Positions 34,967-42,947 of a stretch of DNA of 54,852 nt are shown here, in pieces. The notes below the pieces were generated by a model, which worked only from the letters and a program-made list of their open reading frames with translations, ran no database searches and had not been told where the DNA came from. A program made the translations under genes and the position numbers. This DNA comes from Chloroflexota bacterium (GTDB lineage: Bacteria; Chloroflexota; UBA11872; VXOZ01), in NCBI GenBank assembly GCA_028874195.1, contig JAPPLM010000025.1:1-54852 (forward strand), written 5' to 3'. Positions within the stretch are counted from its first letter, which is position 1. Every line of letters begins with the position of its first letter.

Positions 34967-35157
34967 GCGTTGTACCGTAGGTTGTGGCAGATTATCTGGG
35001 CCAGTTCTTGGGCCGCTTTTTCCCTCGAAGCGGCGTCTATTGCCGGCAGCCGGGCGCGTCATACGAGCATAACACAGGCGAGAAACGACCGGTGTGCTAT
35101 CGCGTGAGACTAGATGAGTGGTGAAGAGCGTCTTCATGTGCGCGTTCAGCCTGCGAC

Positions 35158-35197
35158 CCTTCGACAGGCTCAGGACAGGCAGGCTCAGTCCGAACGG
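35158..35197. repeat. Dispersed repeat, family B
   Basis: Contains CCTTCGACAGGCTCAGGACA and GTCCGAACGG. Related copies lie at 52585, 52658, 54728 and 54801. On the minus strand it reads LSLSKG, a known repeat-translation string. Confidence 0.75.
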
Positions 35198-35204
35198 CTC
35201 CACT

Positions 35205-36788
35205 CTAGTCCTGACCGCCGCGCAGCGCATGCCAAAAGCGCGCCACGTCTTCCCGAGGCAGCGCGCCTAGCACGATCACGAGGCTGAGATAGATAAGCCC
35301 TGCCAACGCCATGCTTGGCAGTGCGGGGAGTTCCCTCGTGAACCAGGCTACGACAAACATGCCGGCTCCGGCGAGCAGCGGCCGCCACCCAGTGCGGAGA
35401 ACTGGAATCGTGACTTCCCAGCGGCGCGCGATGACAAAAAAGGGCGCCAGCAGCACAAGCTCGGAGAGCACCGTCGTCACCGCCGCGGCCGCATAACCGT
35501 ATTGCGGCACGAAGATGATGTTTGTTATCAGGTTGAAAGCGGTGGCGAGGGCAAAGGCGATGGCGATCCACTTTTGTTGATCCAGGGCAATGAGGACGTA
35601 CTGCGTGATCGCATTGACATAACTCAGCGGAAGGAACCAGATGAGTATGGCCAGCGCGGTAGCTCCATGCGGCAGGAACTTCTCACCGCCGATCAACCAA
35701 ATAAAGGAGGTGGCGTACCAGCTAAAACAGACAGCGCCCCCCACGGCAAGCACGAGCATGAACTGCAACGCCTTATTGAAGATACCCTGTAAGGCAGCCC
35801 GGTCGGTGGGAGCGATCCGCGAGAGCGCCGGAAAGAGCGCCAACACGAGCGCCGAAGGCAGCAGGGCAAAGGCTTCAACATACTTATACGCCGCGCCATA
35901 GAACCCAACTTCCGATATATCCCGTGCCATCGCCAATACCTGTATATCTATGCGGAAGAAGATGACGTTCAATAGCGCATTGAGCATCAACGGCAGAGAC
36001 GCCAGCATGAGCGTGCGAGCCAATTGTCCATCCCAGGGGGCACGGCCGGTAGCTTCGCGCGGGAGCGCACGCAGTAGCACGAAAGCGGTGACAACATTGG
36101 CGATGAAAGCCGTGACCGCCAGCCCCACATACCCCCAGCCCAGGGCGATGGCAACCGTGCCCAGTCCCACCGTGAAGAGCGCCGTCGCTATCTGTACAAG
36201 CGCGGTGTAGTCCATGCGCTCGCGGGCCGCAAAGAGGGAACTTGCAGTACCGGCGGCATTCGCCGGGATGAGCGCAACGGCGAGCAATCCAGCAGTGAGA
36301 ATGGCGTTTGCCGGCACTACGTCGGCATACCAAATGCCCGCCATGATGAGGAGTACGACGGGTATGGCGGCGACAGAGAGTAGCATGCGGACGCGCTGCA
36401 CAATCGCGAAGTACACCGCTGCCGCATCAGGACGCCGGCTCACCTCCCGCGTTAGCAGCACGCCCAGGCCGAAGTCGGTGAGGGGCCCAAAGAAGCCGAT
36501 CAGGTTGACGGCATGGGCATAATAGCCGTAGTTCTCCTCGCCGAGTACGCGGAGATAGTACGCCGCGAACGCCCACATAAGGCCACGCGCGATCACCATA
36601 GCCAGCAGAGGCACGAGCGCATTGCGAGCGATGCGCCGCAAGAACGCCGGCCCGGCGTGAATCGCTGTTTCGGCCGTCACCGCGCGCCCGGCCAGCCGCC
36701 AGAACATGATTAGGGCGAGCAGGGCGAGCGTTGCCCCAATGCTATGAAAGATGAAGGCTGGAACCTGTTCGGTCATGGAATGGGCCAT
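35205..36788 (-). CDS. Polysaccharide/lipid flippase, MOP superfamily
   Basis: A hydrophobic protein of about 527 residues with around 14 membrane helices, of the Wzx/MviN-like oligosaccharide flippase group. Clear marks are LRVLGEENYGYYAHAVNLIGFF near residue 80, GLGVLLTREVSRRPD after it, and the repeat-like second half with EAFALLPSALVLALFPALSRI. It would flip lipid-linked sugars for exopolysaccharide or envelope glycans, yet no glycosyltransferase genes are adjacent. The start is uncertain (ATG at 36788 or 36776); no strong ribosome site is visible. Confidence 0.85.
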   Translation of the reverse strand: MAHSMTEQVPAFIFHSIGATLALLALIMFWRLAGRAVTAETAIHAGPAFLRRIARNALVPLLAMVIARGLMWAFAAYYLRVLGEENYGYYAHAVNLIGFFGPLTDFGLGVLLTREVSRRPDAAAVYFAIVQRVRMLLSVAAIPVVLLIMAGIWYADVVPANAILTAGLLAVALIPANAAGTASSLFAARERMDYTALVQIATALFTVGLGTVAIALGWGYVGLAVTAFIANVVTAFVLLRALPREATGRAPWDGQLARTLMLASLPLMLNALLNVIFFRIDIQVLAMARDISEVGFYGAAYKYVEAFALLPSALVLALFPALSRIAPTDRAALQGIFNKALQFMLVLAVGGAVCFSWYATSFIWLIGGEKFLPHGATALAILIWFLPLSYVNAITQYVLIALDQQKWIAIAFALATAFNLITNIIFVPQYGYAAAAVTTVLSELVLLAPFFVIARRWEVTIPVLRTGWRPLLAGAGMFVVAWFTRELPALPSMALAGLIYLSLVIVLGALPREDVARFWHALRGGQD

Positions 36789-36978
36789 GTCAATGGCGCG
36801 GCGCGGTAGGGGGAAAACGCTGCGCCAGCGCACAGCGACACCTGAGCATTATACGGCAGCCGCGTGGAGCATGACGACTGTCGCTTACCTGTACTGGATG
36901 TCTTGCGGACGCGCTCAATGCTCAGCGCTCGTAAGTAAACTTCCAGTAGGGAGAACTGTATGTCTCTGCGAGCTAGGT

Positions 36979-37335
36979 CTAACTCTCTTGCGGGAGGCCT
37001 TCCTCGAGTGGATAGCCGTCCTTCTCCCAGCCCACGATGCCGGGACCGAGGTTGTAGAGGTCTTCTAGGCCCATGGCGGCGGCGATTTCGCAGGCGACTT
37101 GGCTGCTTTGCCCCACTTCGCAGACGAAGATGATCTTATCGTCGGCGAGGAATTCCCAGGGTTTCTGCAGAAGCTCCGGAAGTGGCGCCAGGATAGAGTC
37201 CGGTATGTGGGCTTTGGCGAAGTGGTTAGGCATGCGCACGTCAATCACCTGGTATTCACCGCTGTCGATCATCTGCTTGGCTTCTGCACTGTCCACTGTG
37301 CCAAAGGGAATGTCGGCATCTGCTTGCTGCGCCAT
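36979..37335 (-). CDS. Single-domain rhodanese-like protein
   Basis: A 118-residue rhodanese domain. It has the CH2A-like region VIDVRMPNHFAKAHIPDSI near residue 30 and the active loop FVCEVGQSSQVACEIAAAMG with catalytic Cys72, then LYNLGPGIVGWEKDGYPLE at the end. The loop C-E-V-G-Q-S-S fits a sulfurtransferase loop of normal length. Likely role: sulfur carrier or persulfide transfer. GGAGG lies eight bases before the ATG. It is divergent from the SsuABC/NrtABC-type importer operon, and the back-to-back promoters nearly overlap. Confidence 0.92.
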   Translation of the reverse strand: MAQQADADIPFGTVDSAEAKQMIDSGEYQVIDVRMPNHFAKAHIPDSILAPLPELLQKPWEFLADDKIIFVCEVGQSSQVACEIAAAMGLEDLYNLGPGIVGWEKDGYPLEEGLPQES

Positions 37336-37392
37336 AGAGAGCCTCCGGAGATTGTGTACTTACCACATTCATTCTATACGAACCGGCGTCGT

Positions 37393-37421
37393 TTGACACC
37401 GGCTTCGGACTATGCTACTTA
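37393..37421 (+). promoter_or_regulatory. Predicted promoter of the importer/AprAB-like operon
   Basis: A perfect TTGACA and TACTTA are separated by 17 bases. On the other strand GTGTCA and TAGAAT (37399 down to 37371) form a weaker promoter facing the rhodanese gene. Confidence 0.5.
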
Positions 37422-37456
37422 GTTAATATCTTATCTAAATAAAGTTACTTAGTAAA
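37416..37456. promoter_or_regulatory. Possible operator: repeated TACTTAGT(T/A)AA
   Basis: TACTTAGTTAA at 37416-37426 and TACTTAGTAAA at 37446-37456 start 30 bases apart, about three helix turns, on either side of the predicted transcription start in an otherwise AT-rich stretch. Confidence 0.45.
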
Positions 37457-37510
37457 GATTACCCGTCTGGGTAGTAGCGATAATTCTAGCATTAGAGGCG
37501 GGCAGTAGGT

Positions 37511-38326
37511 GTGGCAAGTGTGGTGGAACAAGAGCAGGGTAATGTATCCACAGCAGAGGCGCGGATCGTGTTGGAAAACGCCGCGAAGGTCTTTGCTGCG
37601 CGCAGCGGTGACACGGTTGCGTTCCAAGACGTAAACCTGACGGTGCATGAGGGCGAGTTGCTCTGCGTGCTGGGGCCGAGTGGGTGCGGCAAGTCCACGC
37701 TGCTCAACGTCATCGCGGGGCTGGATGAGCTTTCGCGAGGGAGCGTGGCTGTTGCCGGCGAACCGGTAGCCGGCCCGCATTACACGCGGGGCATGGTGTT
37801 TCAGGACTATGCGCTCTTCCCGTGGCTCACCGTAGAAGAAAACATCCGTTTCGGTCTCGACGCGCGGGGTTTCAAGGGCGACAAGCGCTCAATAGTTGCA
37901 GACCTCGTGGCGCTCACTCGTTTGCAAGGATTCGAACGCGCGCGGCCCGCGCAGCTTTCCGGCGGCATGGCGCAGCGGGTGGCGTTGGCGCGCGCTCTCG
38001 CCAATCAAGTAGAGATTCTGCTGATGGATGAGCCGTTCGGCGCCTTGGATGCTTTCACGCGGATGGAGATGCAAGAGGAGATTGTGCGCATTGTAAAGGC
38101 CCAGGGGGTCACGACCGTCTTTGTGACGCACGACATCGATGAAGCCCTCTTCGTTGGCGACCGCGTGGCAATCATGTCCGCGCATCCCGGCGAATTGCGG
38201 CGGGTCATTCCGGTGCCAATTGCCCATCCGCGCGACCGGGTAGACCCACAACTGGTGCGCTTGCGGGAAGAGGTCTTCACTGAGTTCAATCTGGCGCACA
38301 CCCGCGAGCAGTACTATCACATTTAG
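37511..38326 (+). CDS. ABC importer ATPase, SsuB/TauB/NrtD type
   Basis: A 271-residue ATPase of the nitrate/sulfonate/taurine group. Walker A is GPSGCGKST at 55-63. The group's characteristic Q-loop segment MVFQDYALFPWLTVEENI lies near 95, signature QLSGGMAQRVALARALA near 148, Walker B ILLMDEPFGALDAFTRMEMQ near 169, and switch VFVTHDIDEALFVGDRV after it. It drives a permease homodimer with a cytosol-facing ATPase pair. It is first in a same-strand series ATPase, binding protein, permease, flavoprotein, ferredoxin, hydrolases. GTG start; the ribosome site is weak (AGG). Confidence 0.93.
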   Translation: MASVVEQEQGNVSTAEARIVLENAAKVFAARSGDTVAFQDVNLTVHEGELLCVLGPSGCGKSTLLNVIAGLDELSRGSVAVAGEPVAGPHYTRGMVFQDYALFPWLTVEENIRFGLDARGFKGDKRSIVADLVALTRLQGFERARPAQLSGGMAQRVALARALANQVEILLMDEPFGALDAFTRMEMQEEIVRIVKAQGVTTVFVTHDIDEALFVGDRVAIMSAHPGELRRVIPVPIAHPRDRVDPQLVRLREEVFTEFNLAHTREQYYHI

Positions 38327-38513
38327 GAACCTCTGAATATGCTGTATGTTCCTCAGCCTACTCGAAAGCTCTATCAGGGTGTCGTGAATGAGCTCTGTCG
38401 TGAAACGATGAGTGTGGGCATGCGCCCTACCATTTGTCCCCTTGTGGTCCGATAACTCCACATTCAAGATACCTGCCGACAGAAGTGAAATCGCCACTTT
38501 AGGAGAAGCCAAA

Positions 38514-39752
38514 ATGTCGAAGAAAATTACGCGTTCGCAGTTCCTCGGTACCTTGGGTGCCGTAGCTCTCGGCGCGGTTGCGAGCCCACTGCTTGGCGCT
38601 TGCGGCGGTGACGATGAAGCCGATGCAAACGGGGGGCCGGTTACGCCGTCCAAAGTGTCGGATACCACGGTGAAGGTGGGCTATTTGCCGATTACGGACT
38701 CGACGCCGCTTACGCTTGGGTATGCCGGTGGCTTCTTTGCCGACCAGGGTTTGAACGCGGACAAGCCTGCGCTCTTCCGTGGTTGGTCGCAGCTTGCTGA
38801 GGCGTTCATGGCGGACCAGGTGAATGTGGCGCACTTCCTTATGCCGATGACGGTGTGGATGCGCTATGGCATCGGCTTTCCCGTGAAAGTTGTGGCCTGG
38901 GACCATATCAACGGTTCGGCGTTGACCGTGCATCAGGAAGGCGGCATCGATAGCATCAAGGATCTGGGCGGCAAGCAGATTGCGGTGCCATTCTGGTATT
39001 CGATCCACAACGTTGTCTTACAGATGGCGTTGCGCCATCACAATCTGGAGGCGGTGATCCAAGACCGCAATAAGGAACTCGCGGCCAATCAGGTGAATCT
39101 GTTTGTGATGGCGCCGCCGGATATGCCGACCGCCTTGGGCAACCGATCCATAGACGGCTACATCGTTGCCGAGCCCTTCAATGCCGCCGGCGAGCTACTA
39201 GCGAACGGCAAAATCATCCGCTTCACAGGCGACATCTGGAAAGACCACGCCTGCTGCGTGGCGGTACTGAGTGAGAAGTACATCAACGAGAACCCGGAGT
39301 GGGCGCAGCGCGTGCTCAATAGTATTGCTAATGCCCAACTTGCCGCGCTGAAGGACATTCCCGGCACGGCCAAGCTCCTTTCCAAGGACGGCAGCGGACT
39401 CTTGCCGCAGGCGGCAAACGTCATCGAACGCGCCATGAGCAAGTACGATTTAGAGACCTACGGGCCCCAAGGCACCAACGCCATCCACCATCCGGAGTGG
39501 GGGGCATCGCGGATCGGCTTTCAGCCCTGGCCGTATCCGAGCTATACCATCGAGCTTGTGAACCAGATCAAGCAGACGTTGGTGGAGGGGGATACGAGTT
39601 TCCTGGCCGATCTCTCCGGCGATCACGCCGCGGAGGATTTGGTAGATTATACGTTGGTCAAGGAAGCCTATAACGCCGCCGGCGGCCCGGGCGCTTTTAA
39701 CGTTGCGGAAGAAGAGGCGTTCGAGCGCAAGGAGATCATCGGCATTGAGTGA
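38514..39752 (+). CDS. ABC importer binding protein, NrtA/CmpA/SsuA-like lipoprotein
   Basis: A 412-residue binding protein of the NMT1/ABC-type nitrate-sulfonate-bicarbonate group. The signal peptide (KKITRSQFLGTLGAVALG) is Tat-like with a single Arg, followed by LLGAC lipobox near residue 31. Core features are VKVGYLPITDSTPLTLGYAGGFF, the ALFRGWSQLAEAFMADQVNVAHF segment, LMPMTVWMRYG and YIVAEPFNAAGELL. The ligand is unknown; the fold usually binds small anions such as nitrate, sulfonates or bicarbonate. AGGAG lies eight bases before the ATG. The gene runs into the permease gene. Confidence 0.9.
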   Translation: MSKKITRSQFLGTLGAVALGAVASPLLGACGGDDEADANGGPVTPSKVSDTTVKVGYLPITDSTPLTLGYAGGFFADQGLNADKPALFRGWSQLAEAFMADQVNVAHFLMPMTVWMRYGIGFPVKVVAWDHINGSALTVHQEGGIDSIKDLGGKQIAVPFWYSIHNVVLQMALRHHNLEAVIQDRNKELAANQVNLFVMAPPDMPTALGNRSIDGYIVAEPFNAAGELLANGKIIRFTGDIWKDHACCVAVLSEKYINENPEWAQRVLNSIANAQLAALKDIPGTAKLLSKDGSGLLPQAANVIERAMSKYDLETYGPQGTNAIHHPEWGASRIGFQPWPYPSYTIELVNQIKQTLVEGDTSFLADLSGDHAAEDLVDYTLVKEAYNAAGGPGAFNVAEEEAFERKEIIGIE

Positions 39753-40620
39753 GGCTATGCGCACGGAAGGACGGTTGGCCGAGCAGGTCCGTGATAAAGC
39801 AGATGCTGACACGGAAACGGCACAGTCCGTTGGCGTTCCTGTGGCTAGCCGTTGGTCGGCCCGCCTGCGGAACGCGGGCATACCGGTCATTGGCTTTCTC
39901 GTTATACTCCTCTTTTGGCAACTGCTCACGAGCGGCCTGGTATCGGAATCTACCATCGTCACGGCCTTTCAGCCACGTAATGCATTTCGTGAGCTAATTG
40001 GCTTCTTCGTCAGCGGTGTCATCTATTCCCACATCTTTGCGAGCTTGGAGCGCATCGGGCTGGGACTGGCCCTGGCAGTTGCGATTGGGGTGCCGATTGG
40101 GATCGTCATCGGGCATTACCGCACCGCTGAGCGAGCGTCCTCACTCGCGTTTCAGTTCTTGCGGATGATTTCGCCCCTCTCTTGGATGCCGATTGCCATC
40201 ATCGCCTTTGGCGTGGGCAATAATCCCGTGATTTTCTTGATCGCCATTGCGGCGGTCTGGCCAATGATCATCAATACGGCCCACGGCGTGAGCAGCCTTG
40301 ACCAGCGTTGGATCCGCGCGGCGCGCACCTTGGGCGCCAACGAGTGGAAACTCGTACGTATGGTCATCTTGCCCGCAGTGGTGCCGGACATGCTTACAGG
40401 GCTGCGTTTGGCGGTGGGCCTAGCCTGGGTGGTCTTGGTGCCCGCGGAGATGCTGGGTGTATCCGACGGTCTCGGTTATTACATTCTGGATACGCGTGAT
40501 CGGTTCAACTATGGAGAACTCATGGCCGTCATTCTCATCATCGGGGTCATCGGCTATGCGTTGGACCAACTCATCCGCTTGCTGCGCGTGCACGTCTCCT
40601 GGGACCAAGGAGAGCGCTAA
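39745..40620 (+). CDS. ABC importer permease, SsuC/NrtB/TauC type
   Basis: A permease of about 291 residues with a polar N-terminal tail and six helices. The cytoplasmic coupling segment is RAARTLGANEWKLVRMVILPAVVPDMLTG, a typical EAA-type loop, preceded by ISPLSWMPIAIIAFG and followed by LGVSDGLGYYILDTRDRFN, both usual in this group. TTG at 39745 is supported by AAGGAG ten bases upstream and overlaps the binding protein gene by eight bases; ATG at 39757 is the alternative. It forms the importer with the two preceding gene products. Confidence 0.92.
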   Translation: MSEAMRTEGRLAEQVRDKADADTETAQSVGVPVASRWSARLRNAGIPVIGFLVILLFWQLLTSGLVSESTIVTAFQPRNAFRELIGFFVSGVIYSHIFASLERIGLGLALAVAIGVPIGIVIGHYRTAERASSLAFQFLRMISPLSWMPIAIIAFGVGNNPVIFLIAIAAVWPMIINTAHGVSSLDQRWIRAARTLGANEWKLVRMVILPAVVPDMLTGLRLAVGLAWVVLVPAEMLGVSDGLGYYILDTRDRFNYGELMAVILIIGVIGYALDQLIRLLRVHVSWDQGER

Positions 40621-40660
40621 GTGCCTGGCCTGAGTGGGAGTTCTAGTGATGTGCTGAAGA

Positions 40661-40684
40661 GCGGGGGACAAGCCCCCGCGCTAC
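40661..40684. repeat. Dispersed palindrome, family D (copy 2, inverted)
   Basis: Exact reverse complement of 34861-34884. Confidence 0.9.
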
Positions 40685-40826
40685 CAAAGTACGGTGAGCG
40701 GGGCTGATCCTCCGCTACAGCTAACTGACGCGGCATGCATTGCCTTTGGCAAGCAGGTGGCTGCCAATCCCGGTAGCTTAGCCACGTTACAGGCTAGATT
40801 CGTCAGACAATACAATCTTAGATTAT

Positions 40827-40860
40827 CCCCTCTCCCCGAGGGAGAGGGCTAGGGTGAGGG
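40827..40860. repeat. Dispersed repeat, family F
   Basis: CCCTCTCCC-cga-GGGAGAGGG followed by CTAGGGTGAGGG, a form of a very widespread bacterial intergenic repeat. Its last bases touch the flavoprotein start region and may supply its ribosome site. Confidence 0.8.
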
Positions 40861-40865
40861 TTTCC

Positions 40866-42587
40866 GTGGAAGTTCCGCATGATGTTTACACCACCGACGT
40901 GCTTGTAATCGGCGGCGGGCTGGCCGGCTGCTGGGCGGCGATTGCCGCCACGCGTCAAGACAGCCGGGCGTTAGTAGTAGACAAAGGCTTTGTGGGCGGC
41001 TCCGGCTGCAGTGTCTTTGCGGGTGGGGTAGTGCTTTACCTCACGCCGGAAGACGACCCCGCGGACTTTGTCCGCGAGCACTGCCGCGAGAGTGAACTGC
41101 TCCTTGATCCAGCGTGGGTCGAGTGGCTGGTGCAGGCCAACTATGAGCGCATAGCGGAGTTGGATGGCTGGGGCGCGCCTTTTGACCGCCACGACGACGC
41201 GGCTGATGGCCGGGCCGGCTCTCTGCATCGCCGCTTGATCTACGTCGGTTCGCGCGAGACGGTCTGGCGGCTCGGCCTCGATAGCGTTGAGCTGATGAAA
41301 CTCATGCGCAAGCAGGTCTTGCGCACGAAGCAAGCGAAGCTCCTCGATCACACCACCATCGTCAAACTCCTCGTCGAGGACGGTCGCATCATTGGGGCGG
41401 TGGGCATACGCCGCCAGGACGAACGCCTCTGCCTCATCCAGGCGAAAGCTGTCGTGCTCGCGGCGGGGGGCTGCGCTTGGAAAGGCACGCACTTCGGCCA
41501 CGACATGCTTTGCGGCGAGGCGTACAAGCTCGCGTGGGACGTGGGCGCGTCCCTGATGAACATGGAGTATGCCAACGGGTATATCGCGACCAATACCCGC
41601 TTCGATAGTCACGGCCAGTGCATACTTGCTGCTATTGGCGGCAAGTACCTGAATGGTGAAGGTAAGCCCTTCCTCGGCAAGTACTCGGACAAGGTGCCGC
41701 CGGCCATACACGTGATCGCCCGGGGCATGGCATCCGAAATCCGTGAAGGGCGCGGGCCCATCCAGCTTGATCTCTCCGCCGTCCCCGTCAAAGACCGTGA
41801 AATGTGGCTGCACGCCTTCAAGCATATTGCCGAGCTCGCTCGCCGCAGCGGCCAGGACCTCTTCGCCGATCGTACGCAGTGGCATCCTGGCTTTAATGGT
41901 TCTGTTTCGGGTTCAGCCGGGGTCTACTTTACGGATACGACCATGGCTTCCACCGTACCGGGCCTCTATGTTGCCGGTGACGCGGCAACACGCGGATACG
42001 TGGTGGGAGCATCCAGCGGCATCACCTTTCTCAATCTCGCCTGGGCGAATGGCAGCGGCTATGCGGCGGGCGTGGGGGCGGGCGAGTTTGCACAAAACTC
42101 TGGGCAGGAAGCGCATTCGGGCGCTAAGTGGGAGAGCGAATTGGCAGAAGCGCTGCGACCTATGGAACGCACAGGCGGCCTGCTTCCCGATGTGGCGTAC
42201 GGACAACTGCAAACCCAGGCCATGCCGCCGGAAGTCAACATCTTCCGCGAAGGTGATCGCATGCAGCGTGCCTTGGCGCACGTGCGGACTCTCCAAGAAG
42301 AGGTGGTGCCGAACCTCTTTGCGCCGGACTTCCATGAGTTGGTAAAGTGCTACGAGGTAGAAGCGACTGCTCTCACGACGGAACTGATGTACGAAGCCGC
42401 GCTCTTGCGGACAGAAAGCCGGGGTTGGCACTACCGTGAAGACTTTCCTCAGCGTGACGACAACGGCTGGCTCAAGTGGATTGTGGCAGAGCCCAACGAA
42501 AACAGAGAGCCAAGCTTTCGGTACGTTTCAGTGCCCCGCAAACGACTGGAAGAGCTGGGAATACTCGAATCAGCGGCAGCAGTGTGA
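40866..42587 (+). CDS. AprA/FrdA-superfamily FAD-dependent oxidoreductase
   Basis: A flavoprotein of about 573 residues. The FAD motif is DVLVIGGGLAGCWAA near residue 12, the acidic end is ALVVDKG near 35, the mid-protein FAD segment is VLAAGGCAW, and the closing motif is VPGLYVAGDAATRGYVVGASSGITFLNLAWANG. Where succinate dehydrogenases and fumarate reductases have S-H-(S/T) with FAD-linking His, this protein has GGSGCSVFAGG, so FAD is non-covalent as in AprA. The adjacent AprB-like ferredoxin supports electron transfer through Fe-S clusters. The substrate is unknown. GTG at 40866 or 40854 may start it. Confidence 0.85.
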   Translation: MEVPHDVYTTDVLVIGGGLAGCWAAIAATRQDSRALVVDKGFVGGSGCSVFAGGVVLYLTPEDDPADFVREHCRESELLLDPAWVEWLVQANYERIAELDGWGAPFDRHDDAADGRAGSLHRRLIYVGSRETVWRLGLDSVELMKLMRKQVLRTKQAKLLDHTTIVKLLVEDGRIIGAVGIRRQDERLCLIQAKAVVLAAGGCAWKGTHFGHDMLCGEAYKLAWDVGASLMNMEYANGYIATNTRFDSHGQCILAAIGGKYLNGEGKPFLGKYSDKVPPAIHVIARGMASEIREGRGPIQLDLSAVPVKDREMWLHAFKHIAELARRSGQDLFADRTQWHPGFNGSVSGSAGVYFTDTTMASTVPGLYVAGDAATRGYVVGASSGITFLNLAWANGSGYAAGVGAGEFAQNSGQEAHSGAKWESELAEALRPMERTGGLLPDVAYGQLQTQAMPPEVNIFREGDRMQRALAHVRTLQEEVVPNLFAPDFHELVKCYEVEATALTTELMYEAALLRTESRGWHYREDFPQRDDNGWLKWIVAEPNENREPSFRYVSVPRKRLEELGILESAAAV

Positions 42588-42659
42588 TTTTCTTGCACCT
42601 GACATTTACGGCAGTCGAACCAGAATCTATCCGTTTTATCAACGCGGAGACTCTCACTA

Positions 42660-42896
42660 GTGGCAATTGAGAAAGTATACGAAGACCTGTGCATTGGCTG
42701 TAATCTCTGTGTGAAAGTCTGCCCGCTCGACGTGCTTCGCATGGATGAGAAGAAGAAAGCTTATATCCGATACCAGGACGACTGCCAATCGTGCCTGCTC
42801 TGTGAGATATACTGTCCCACCGATGCGATTTACGTTGGACCGGAGAACCCCCGCGACGTGCCATTCAAGGTTGTGGAATTGGCACAAGTATCCTAA
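42660..42896 (+). CDS. AprB-like ferredoxin with two [4Fe-4S] clusters
   Basis: A 78-residue dicluster ferredoxin. The first ligand set is CIGCNLCVKVCP (Cys11, 14, 17, 21) and the second CQSCLLCEIYCPTDAIYVGP (Cys42, 45, 48, 52), each completing C-x2-C-x2-C-x3-C-P. The short C-terminal tail lacks the long extension of true AprB, so it is related to, not identical with, adenylylsulfate reductase beta. It lies 72 bases after the flavoprotein gene and is probably its electron partner. GTG start with GGAGA about 10 bases upstream. Confidence 0.9.
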   Translation: MAIEKVYEDLCIGCNLCVKVCPLDVLRMDEKKKAYIRYQDDCQSCLLCEIYCPTDAIYVGPENPRDVPFKVVELAQVS

Positions 42897-42947
42897 CGGC
42901 TTGCTAGAAGTTGAGCGACGAGTTTAATTGAGAAAGGGAGAATTCCC

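Larger units (their letters stand above)
34801..35204. other. Intergenic region with three dispersed palindromes
   Basis: Families D, C and B lie one after another within about 340 bases. No gene is supported. Confidence 0.7.

Noticed and set aside
34861-35197. Possible CRISPR array
   Set aside because: Three different palindromes at irregular spacing; no repeated unit with spacers and no cas genes.
37511-42896. Dissimilatory sulfate reduction or sulfur oxidation (true AprAB)
   Set aside because: No sat, qmo or dsr genes, a short ferredoxin, and linkage to an uptake system; only superfamily similarity is claimed.
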